A stretch of DNA of 36,511 bases from an uncultured Prevotella sp. (GTDB lineage Bacteria; Bacteroidota; Bacteroidia; Bacteroidales; Bacteroidaceae). Position numbers and translations under genes: made by a program. Positions 31,684 to 36,511 of this stretch are shown piece by piece. How positions within the stretch are numbered: the stretch's first letter is position 1; every line of letters starts with the position of its first letter. The notes under the pieces are model-generated. The model had not been told where the DNA came from, did no database searches, and saw only the letters and a list, made by a program, of their open reading frames with translations. The stretch is taken from the NCBI GenBank assembly GCA_945830345.1, contig CALZYS010000011.1, forward strand, positions 1 through 36,511, written 5' to 3'.

Positions 31684-33252
31684 ATGACAAACGATTATCA
31701 GATTAGAGTGCTGCCGAATATAGCATATTCAGCCGCCACCGTTAAGGAATATATTGCCCGCGAAAATGGCATCGACTCCCGCACCATCAATGGCGTGAGA
31801 ATCCTCAAGCGCAGTATCGATGCGCGCCATAATCCAGTGTATGTGAACCTCACTGTAAGGATTTTTGTCAACGAGGTTCCACCCGCTACCGAGTATGTCG
31901 CCACCGATTATCCCGACGTGTCGTCGGGCAAGCGTGTCATCGTCGTGGGCGAGGGTCCTGGCGGTCTATTTGCCGCCCTCCGTCTCATCGAGCACGGTCT
32001 CCGTCCCATTGTCATCGAGCGAGGTAAGGACGTTCATGAGCGCAAGCGCGACCTGTCCCGGATCACCAAGACGCAGAAGGTGGATCCCGAGAGCAACTAT
32101 TGCTATGGCGAGGGTGGGGCAGGAGCCTATTCCGACGGCAAGCTCTACACCCGCAGCAAGAAGCGCGGTAATGTAGATAAAATTCTGAATGTCTTCTGTC
32201 AGCATGGCGCATCTGTCGAAATTCTCAGCGATGCCCATCCCCACATTGGCACCGACCGCTTGCCCCGTGTCATCGAGAATATGCGCAACACTATAATAAG
32301 ATGTGGCGGCGAGGTTCACCATCTCACCCGCATGACCCGCCTCCTTCTCCATGGCGACACCGTCGTGGGCATCGAGGCAGTGGGCGTTGAGAGCGGCGAG
32401 CAACTCACGTTCCGTGGTCCCGTCATCCTCGCCACCGGTCATAGTGCGCGTGATGTCTATCGCTATCTCGCCTCGGATGGCATCGAGGTCGAGGCAAAGG
32501 GTTTGGCAGTGGGCGTGCGTCTTGAGCATCCCTCCGAACTCATCGACCGCATACAATATCACAACAAGCAGGGTAGGGGCAAGTATCTGCCTGCCGCCGA
32601 ATATTCCTTCGTCACCCAGGTTGACGGTCGTGGCGTCTATTCCTTCTGCATGTGCCCCGGTGGATTCATCATTCCCGCAGCCACGGGCGACCGTCAGATT
32701 GTGGTCAATGGCATGAGCCCCAGCAACCGTGGCGGTCAGTGGTCAAACAGCGGAATGGTGGTCGAACTGCGTCCCGAGGATGTTGAGGGCGACGGACCTC
32801 TCAAGATGATGGATTATCAGGAGCGGTTGGAGGCCGACTGTTGGCAGCAGGGCAATATGCGCCAGACAGCCCCTGCACAGCGCATGACCGACTTTGTCAA
32901 CGGCAAACTCAGCTACGATCTTCCCCGTTCCTCCTATGCCCCGGGACTCATCTCCTCGCCCCTTCATTTCTGGATGCCCGACCATGTGTCTCGCCGCCTT
33001 CGCGAAGGCTTTAAGTTCTTCGGCAGCAAAAGTCGCGGATTCCTTACTAATGAGGCAGTTGTGATAGCCGTAGAGACCCGCACGTCCTCCCCCGTACGCA
33101 TCCTCCGCACCCCCGACACCCTCATGCACATCCGTCTGCGTGGTCTCTTCCCCTGTGGCGAGGGAGCAGGCTATGCCGGAGGCATTGTCTCTGCCGGAGT
33201 GGATGGCGAGCGTTGCGCCGACAGTTGCGCCGAGTATCTCAGCAATCAATAA
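31684..33252 (+). CDS. FAD-dependent oxidoreductase (COG2509-like dehydrogenase family)
   Basis: 522 residues. An N-terminal roughly 95-residue domain (RVLPNIAYSAATVKEYIARE) typical of this uncharacterised flavoprotein family precedes the dinucleotide fold VIVVGEGPGGLFAALRLIEH (about 95-115) with IVIERGKDVHER as second strand. Further FAD contacts are YGEGGAGAYSDGKLYTRS, VILATGHSARDVY and the C-terminal GLFPCGEGAGYAGGIVSAG. The Cys-containing FCMCPGG lies mid-protein. The reaction is unknown. The frame opens at 31645, but ATG 31684 sits just after the -7 box and matches the usual N-terminus. It ends in NQ-stop within AATCAATAATCA, a sequence shared with the BRO-like gene end. Confidence 0.9.
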   Translation: MTNDYQIRVLPNIAYSAATVKEYIARENGIDSRTINGVRILKRSIDARHNPVYVNLTVRIFVNEVPPATEYVATDYPDVSSGKRVIVVGEGPGGLFAALRLIEHGLRPIVIERGKDVHERKRDLSRITKTQKVDPESNYCYGEGGAGAYSDGKLYTRSKKRGNVDKILNVFCQHGASVEILSDAHPHIGTDRLPRVIENMRNTIIRCGGEVHHLTRMTRLLLHGDTVVGIEAVGVESGEQLTFRGPVILATGHSARDVYRYLASDGIEVEAKGLAVGVRLEHPSELIDRIQYHNKQGRGKYLPAAEYSFVTQVDGRGVYSFCMCPGGFIIPAATGDRQIVVNGMSPSNRGGQWSNSGMVVELRPEDVEGDGPLKMMDYQERLEADCWQQGNMRQTAPAQRMTDFVNGKLSYDLPRSSYAPGLISSPLHFWMPDHVSRRLREGFKFFGSKSRGFLTNEAVVIAVETRTSSPVRILRTPDTLMHIRLRGLFPCGEGAGYAGGIVSAGVDGERCADSCAEYLSNQ

Positions 33253-33336
33253 TCAATCATTTTTGTTAAAAATACCTAATTTTAACGATTTTCATAATTT
33301 CTCCTAATTATTATTGAAGTCGTTTCAAATAAAAGC

Positions 33337-33375
33337 AGTATCTTTGCACCCGATTACAGGAACTGCAAAGATACT
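33337..33375. promoter_or_regulatory. Promoter of upxY embedded in a perfect inverted repeat
   Basis: The plus-strand -7 box TATCTTTG (33339-33346) lies in the left arm AGTATCTTTGCA (33337-33348). The right arm TGCAAAGATACT (33364-33375) is its perfect inverse, so an equivalent -7 box faces the other way at 33366-33373. The spacer is 15 nt. A TTG at 33314-33316 is a weak -33 candidate. Confidence 0.6.
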
Positions 33376-33389
33376 TTTCTGTTAATTCT

Positions 33390-33417
33390 TTCCGCAAGTC
33401 CCTGGATATTAGCGGAA
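33390..33417 (+). promoter_or_regulatory. Possible leader hairpin ahead of upxY
   Basis: TTCCGC (33390-33395) can pair with GCGGAA (33412-33417) across a 16-nt loop in the 5' leader of upxY. UpxY-type factors act through promoter-proximal leader sequence, so this is a reasonable site to test; by itself the hairpin is modest. Confidence 0.35.
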
Positions 33418-33433
33418 TGATAAATATTTAACG

Positions 33434-33625
33434 ATGACTGCATTGAACAATGCACACCGTGATGTAGGTGGTGAACCGACAGATTCACCCCTTTGCGACG
33501 GACTTGCCTCCAACGCGCTCCCCGAAGTTCTAAGTTCACAAACAGGGGTGTCGGTAGAGAATGCCCAGTCGGCTGCTGAGGCAAATAAATCCAGTGAAAA
33601 TACCCCCCCCCCATGGCGATTTTGA
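33434..33625 (+). other. Alternative N-terminal reading frame of upxY, closed by the C10 tract
   Basis: ATG 33434 lies in the position expected for the upxY start after its promoter and opens a frame of about 57 residues (MTALNNAHRDVGGEPTDS at the start, AEANKSSENTPPP at the end). With the ten C residues present it runs into WRF-stop at 33625. Removing one C or adding two would join it in frame to the NusG-like domain (HGDFENECWFVLRASYG). It is therefore either the true N-terminus in an OFF phase, or a decayed start. Confidence 0.6.
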
Positions 33626-34187
33626 AAATGAGTGTTGGTTCGTACTCCGTGCCTCCTACGGACGTGCAATCAAGGCATCAGACCTCTTAAAAGAATATAA
33701 TATCACGACCTTCAACCCTCTTCATAAAGTGATGAAGATGGTTAAGGGCAAACGCCGCCGGGTGCAGCTACCGCTGCTTCCCGGCTTAATTTTTGCCCAA
33801 ACCAAAGCTACCACCCTCGACTCCCTTATGAAGGAACCCCACATTCGTTCCCTCATATCCTATTACTACGACCACTTCTCCATAGGCTCCAATGGCTACA
33901 ATCCTCCGCTTGTCGTCCCCGATGCCGCCATGGACAGTTTCATCAAGACCTTGACCGCCGACAGCTACGATGTCCGAGTGGTCAAGCCCGAGAATGTTCA
34001 CTACAAGAGTGGCGACATTGTCCGAGTCACAGTTGGTGAGTTCAAGGGAGTTGAAGGTCGAGTGGCGCGTGCAGCGGGCCAGCAGCGAGTCATCATCAAC
34101 ATCGAGGGTCTCTGCCTCGTTGCCACCGCCTACATCCCCACCGGCTGCCTTGAGGTCATCACCCCCGCCGAGCAAGTGGATAAATAA
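33561..34187 (+). CDS. upxY: UpxY-family (NusG-like) transcription antiterminator; N-terminus depends on C-tract length
   Basis: As it stands, the frame runs from ATG 33561 (208 residues). The NGN domain (about 23-130) has the family signature WFVLRASYGRAIKASDLL, KRRRVQLPLLPGLIFAQ and SYYYDHFSIGSNG. A KOW-like end follows (GDIVRVTVGEFKGVEGRV, VVATAYIP-like strand). In Bacteroides, UpxY proteins are the first gene of capsule loci and stop premature termination of their own operon. The first 17 residues from ATG 33561 are an out-of-frame reading of the extension that begins at 33434, and a C10 tract (33603-33612) joins the two frames. Polysaccharide genes would be expected further on, but GNAT and BRO-like genes follow first. 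A sequencing error in the tract cannot be ruled out. Confidence 0.85.
   Translation: MPSRLLRQINPVKIPPPHGDFENECWFVLRASYGRAIKASDLLKEYNITTFNPLHKVMKMVKGKRRRVQLPLLPGLIFAQTKATTLDSLMKEPHIRSLISYYYDHFSIGSNGYNPPLVVPDAAMDSFIKTLTADSYDVRVVKPENVHYKSGDIVRVTVGEFKGVEGRVARAAGQQRVIINIEGLCLVATAYIPTGCLEVITPAEQVDK
33603..33612 (+). repeat. upxY: Poly-C tract (C10) inside upxY
   Basis: Ten consecutive C, the longest homopolymer of its kind in the window. It sits exactly where the upstream frame (ATG 33434) and the NusG-like frame meet. Confidence 0.9.
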
Positions 34188-34300
34188 ACCATCATCATCT
34201 ATCAGTCATCTTTCATCAATTAAAGTGTTATAATGTCATTTTATTGCGGTAAAAATAAAAATATTCCGTGTAAAATTGTACATATTTGAAATAAATTGTG

Positions 34301-34308
34301 TATCTTTG
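34301..34308 (+). promoter_or_regulatory. -7 promoter element for the small ORF/GNAT pair
   Basis: TATCTTTG lies 25 nt before ATG 34334. TTG at 34276-34278 is a possible -33 with 22-nt spacing. Confidence 0.5.
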
Positions 34309-34333
34309 CAGCGAAATCATAAATAATTATTAT

Positions 34334-34480
34334 ATGTTAGGTCACAACATCCCCAAACCTGTAGCAACAGGTAAGATAGCAAGAGATATCCGTGAGGCGG
34401 TTAAGCAATCGTATTCACAATCTATTCATGTGGATAATACTGAGCCACAGAAGCGCAAGTATGTTATTATTTGGAAGTAG
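34334..34480 (+). CDS. 48-residue protein upstream of the GNAT gene, possible antitoxin
   Basis: Starts MLGHNIPKPVATGKIARD and ends KRKYVIIWK. It is basic, with one likely amphipathic helix (GKIARDIREAVKQSYSQS). I do not recognise a family; it does not look like the DUF1778 ribbon-helix-helix antitoxin normally paired with GNAT toxins. Its stop is 3 nt before the GNAT start, and the promoter lies just ahead of it, so the two form a tight bicistron. An in-frame start at 34298 would lie before the transcript starts, so ATG 34334 is used. The AT-rich codons match the GNAT gene, not the older neighbours. Confidence 0.6.
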   Translation: MLGHNIPKPVATGKIARDIREAVKQSYSQSIHVDNTEPQKRKYVIIWK

Positions 34481-34483
34481 ATA

Positions 34484-35047
34484 ATGGATTGTCATTTTAA
34501 GGTTGAGCGTTTATCGGATTTTTCTGTTTTGGACAGCTTCGAATGTGGAGTTGCCCAAATGGATAATTTTATACATGGCAACCTTAAATTCTGTGATGCA
34601 AATCACTACTGTTCTACTTTTGTAGTCCGGGATAGTATAAATGATACCATCGCAGCCTTATTTTCTCTATCCTTTGATTCTGTGAATCTAAATTCTGATG
34701 ATTTTGAAGACCTCAGTATCGGTGCTGCGGGGACAGATGATTTAGCCGTTGACGAAACATTCAGAAGTACATTTGAAAAAAAATATTCGTACCCAGCACT
34801 TGAAATTACATATTTTGCGATAGACAAGAATTATAGAGGGCAAGGTTTGGGTAGAGAACTTATAGATGTTATTGTTGAAAGGGCAAAAACGCAGGATGTT
34901 GCAGCTTGTTTGTTTTTAACAGTCAATGCTCTACATACTAAAGAATATAGTGCTGTTGGTTTTTATGAGAAATGCCGATTTGCAAAATTGTCTCCAGTGC
35001 CACAGATGGATGTTTGGCCAATGTATAAGACAATATGGGTAAAATAA
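34484..35047 (+). CDS. GNAT acetyltransferase, TacT/AtaT toxin-like
   Basis: 187 residues. The N-terminus has the pattern of GNAT toxins (FECGVAQMDNFIHGNL, then STFVVRDS), where the family consensus is F-x-C/S-G-x3-L-x2-FL followed by a TYVV-D-like strand. Motif A of the acetyl-CoA site is ITYFAIDKNYRGQGLGREL (about 107-127), and the C-terminal VNALHTKEYSAVGFYEKCRF matches the AVxFYxxxGF motif. TacT/AtaT enzymes acetylate aminoacyl-tRNA and arrest growth. Here toxicity is inferred from similarity and from the small ORF 3 nt upstream. It is AT-rich and next to repeats, suggesting horizontal origin. Confidence 0.82.
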   Translation: MDCHFKVERLSDFSVLDSFECGVAQMDNFIHGNLKFCDANHYCSTFVVRDSINDTIAALFSLSFDSVNLNSDDFEDLSIGAAGTDDLAVDETFRSTFEKKYSYPALEITYFAIDKNYRGQGLGRELIDVIVERAKTQDVAACLFLTVNALHTKEYSAVGFYEKCRFAKLSPVPQMDVWPMYKTIWVK

Positions 35048-35296
35048 TAATTGTTTGTGAATATCTTATTTACGTCGCGCAGCCGCGCCCTTGGAGCATA
35101 AACACTCGCAATTTTATTGCGTCAAATAATCGCGACTCTGTTGCGTAGGCACTCACGAGCAACCCCTTTAGGGGCGAGAGCTTGTTTGCGAGTACAGGCC
35201 CGGCCGGCCAGGCTTTAAGTCCTCCCTCCTGAGGATGGGAGGATTTAGGAGAGAGGTGGAACCTCTCCTAGCAGGAGAGGACGGGTGAGGTAGAAA

Positions 35297-35326
35297 AATA
35301 ATCAATAAGCATTCATCAGTCATCAA
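35297..35326 (+). repeat. 30-bp direct repeat, left copy
   Basis: It matches 36332-36361 at 28 of 30 positions (core TAATCAATAA then CATTCATCAGTCATCAA). Together the copies flank the BRO/DinD-like gene. Confidence 0.85.
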
Positions 35327-35394
35327 ACAAGAATCAGATGTGTGCCCTAAATTGAGTGCTTAGCAACAAAATCTGCATGTTTTTAGAATTTTTC

Positions 35395-35425
35395 TTGCAT
35401 TATTGTGAGAAAAGATGTAATTTTG
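35395..35425 (+). promoter_or_regulatory. Promoter of the BRO/DinD-like gene
   Basis: -33 TTG (35395-35397) and -7 TAATTTTG (35418-35425) with a 20-nt spacer, about 30 nt before the ATG. Confidence 0.7.
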
Positions 35426-35455
35426 CACAAGATTTCAGATTTTATAATGTAGATT

Positions 35456-36343
35456 ATGTATAAGAAGGAACAGATACAATTGTTTGAAAATAGAAATGTC
35501 CGCACAATGTGGGATGAGCAAGAGGAAGAATGGTATTTCTCTATAGTTGATGTAGTTGCAATACTAACTGACCAGCAGGATTCAAAGAAAGCCAGCACAT
35601 ATTGGTCAGTGCTGAAAGGAAGGCTACGCAAAGAGGGAGCAAATGAACCTCTTACAAAATGTAAGAAGTTGAAGATGCTTTCGGCTGATGGTAAGGCCCA
35701 TCCTACAGATGCAGCCACAGCAGAAACCCTTTTCCGCATCATCCAGTCTATTCCCTCCAAGAAGGCAGAACCCTTTAAGCAGTGGATGGCACAAGTAGCA
35801 TCCGAGCGCCTCGACCAAATGCAAGATCCAGAGCTCAACTTCGAGCAGGCATATAATGACTATCGTCGCTTGGGTTATTCCGACAAATGGATCAATCAGC
35901 GTCTCAAGTCAATCGAAATCCGCAAAGCGCTCACCGATGAATGGGATCGAGCTGGAGTGAAAGAGGGACAGCAATATGCCACCCTCACCGACATCATCAC
36001 AAAGGAATGGAGCGGTAAGACCACAGCACAGTACAAACGTTATAAAGGTCTTCACAAAGAATCCTTACGCGACAATATGACAAACATGGAACTCGCCCTC
36101 AACATCTTTGCAGAAGCCTCTACTGCCGAAATTTCGAAAGCACGAAACCCCAAGGGCTATCGTCAAAGTGCAGACATAGCACACAAAGGCGGGCAGATAG
36201 CAGGCGAAGCCCGCAAGAAGCTCGAAGAGCAGATAGGCCATTCCATCATTTCTCCTGAACGAGCCTCCGACTATCTTCCACCTGCAGACCGATGGGCCTC
36301 CCTTCCTGAAGAAACCGAGACTGAAAATGAAGATAATCAATAA
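35456..36343 (+). CDS. BRO-N / DinD-like protein
   Basis: 295 residues. The N-terminal part (about 8-115) resembles the Bro-N antirepressor fold of phage and virus proteins (VRTMWDEQEEEWYFSIVDVV, TDAATAETLFRIIQSI). The C-terminal half resembles DNA-damage-inducible DinD (SLRDNMTNMELALNIFAEAS; DIAHKGGQIAGEARKKLEEQ; a conserved SPERASDYL-like end). DinD is SOS-induced and inhibits RecA filaments; phage antirepressors counter repressors. Which role applies here cannot be decided. ATG 35456 follows a good promoter. The last codons (DNQ-stop) lie in the right copy of a 30-bp direct repeat, suggesting a small mobile or duplicated unit. Confidence 0.85.
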   Translation: MYKKEQIQLFENRNVRTMWDEQEEEWYFSIVDVVAILTDQQDSKKASTYWSVLKGRLRKEGANEPLTKCKKLKMLSADGKAHPTDAATAETLFRIIQSIPSKKAEPFKQWMAQVASERLDQMQDPELNFEQAYNDYRRLGYSDKWINQRLKSIEIRKALTDEWDRAGVKEGQQYATLTDIITKEWSGKTTAQYKRYKGLHKESLRDNMTNMELALNIFAEASTAEISKARNPKGYRQSADIAHKGGQIAGEARKKLEEQIGHSIISPERASDYLPPADRWASLPEETETENEDNQ

Positions 36344-36361
36344 TCATTCATCAGTCATCAA
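36332..36361 (+). repeat. 30-bp direct repeat, right copy
   Basis: Overlaps the stop codon of the BRO/DinD-like gene and matches 35297-35326 with two differences. Confidence 0.85.
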
Positions 36362-36364
36362 TTA

Positions 36365-36418
36365 ACGACATGCCGGCAATCCGCCCCGTGCGGATGAAGG
36401 ATCGTCCCCTTCTGTCGT
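36365..36418 (+). other. Potential multibranched structured RNA or DNA element
   Basis: An outer stem ACGACA (36365-36370) / TGTCGT (36413-36418) encloses a palindrome TGCCGGCA (36371-36378), a stem ATCCGC (36379-36384) / GCGGAT (36390-36395) and a stem GAAGG (36396-36400) / CCTTC (36408-36412). The helices abut with almost no unpaired bases, which is unusual by chance. Confidence 0.5.
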
Positions 36419-36438
36419 AGCAATACAATAATCAAGAT

Positions 36439-36456
36439 TTTGGCACGTGTGCCAAA
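36439..36456 (+). repeat. Near-perfect palindrome TTTGGCAC-GT-GTGCCAAA
   Basis: Arms of 8 nt around GT, in the non-coding end of the window. It could be an operator or hairpin; no T-run follows directly. The remaining bases to 36511 show no gene. Confidence 0.5.
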
Positions 36457-36511
36457 TCCGTTTCGCGTTTACCGGACAGAAAAATAAATAAACGCGCTGC
36501 TTTTACAAACT

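Larger units (their letters stand above)
35048..35455 (+). other. Non-coding, hairpin-rich intergenic region
   Basis: I see no supportable gene in these 408 nt. It holds a CCCC-TTTA-GGGG hairpin (35163-35174), a GC-rich GGCCGGCC palindrome near 35208-35218, a strong stem at 35221-35242 (CCTCCC TCCT G AGGA T GGGAGG), a perfect 8-bp hairpin at 35262-35280, and one copy of a 30-bp repeat (35297-35326). The promoter of the BRO-like gene lies at its right end. Confidence 0.7.

Noticed and set aside
33337..33375. Classical invertible capsule promoter
   Set aside because: The arms are perfect, but the 15-nt spacer is far shorter than known invertible segments and the promoter sits in an arm, not between the arms.
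1..36511. tRNA, rRNA or transposase genes
   Set aside because: I looked for tRNA-like cloverleafs near gene gaps, 16S/23S signatures and DDE or HUH transposase motifs and saw none that I could support.

Overview
The window looks like chromosome of a Bacteroidales bacterium, most likely Prevotellaceae (Prevotella/Segatella-like). Nothing here names a species. The reasons are: at least thirteen sites matching the Bacteroides -7 consensus TAnnTTTG, several with a TTTG or TTG about 19-20 nt upstream; few Shine-Dalgarno sequences; a DUF4105/Lnb-type lipoprotein acyltransferase; a DAHP synthase-chorismate mutase fusion; a propeller/Y_Y_Y/AraC hybrid regulator; and a UpxY (NusG-like) antiterminator of the kind that heads Bacteroides capsule loci.

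Layout. (1) 1-3540, minus: lnb and a degenerate alkaline-phosphatase-fold protein, coupled by an ATGA overlap, then the 5' part of secA with its own promoter. (2) 3590-9980, plus: coaX, an outer-membrane barrel protein, lptC, a CNNM/CorC transporter and ppiD; this is envelope biogenesis. (3) 9981-12924: terminators and a small tandem repeat, an outer-membrane barrel (minus), a secreted C1 aminopeptidase and a short TPR protein. (4) 12960-18534, plus: the aromatic amino acid operon. It opens with a Phe/Tyr-rich leader peptide and attenuator, then pheA, an aminotransferase, DAHP synthase-CM, an intruding four-helix-bundle gene, tyrA and an EamA transporter. (5) 18619-24735: a TerB/J-domain protein, nth and radA (minus), then an orphan substrate-binding lipoprotein with a large TPR protein. 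(6) 24719-31559, minus: kdsA, kdsD, a hybrid regulator with no kinase domain and no receiver phospho-acceptor, and a PLD/cardiolipin-synthase-like protein. (7) 31684-33252, plus: an FAD-dependent oxidoreductase. (8) 33300-36511: an accessory region, probably the start of a surface-polysaccharide locus. It holds a upxY gene broken or phase-switched at a C10 tract, a small ORF plus a TacT/AtaT-like GNAT, a BRO/DinD-like gene between near-identical 30-bp direct repeats, and non-coding DNA dense in hairpins.

The strongest items for a second look are: the Phe/Tyr attenuator, in which one segment (13163-13172) can pair with either of two partners; the upxY poly-C switch; the regulator that cannot use His-Asp relay; the pseudo-phosphatase coupled to lnb; the GNAT pair with an unfamiliar 48-residue partner; and a dispersed element in which a perfect hairpin at a gene's 3' end is followed directly by ATTAAAGA-type repeats ending in AAAGTTC. 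All calls come from reading the sequence. No database search was possible.
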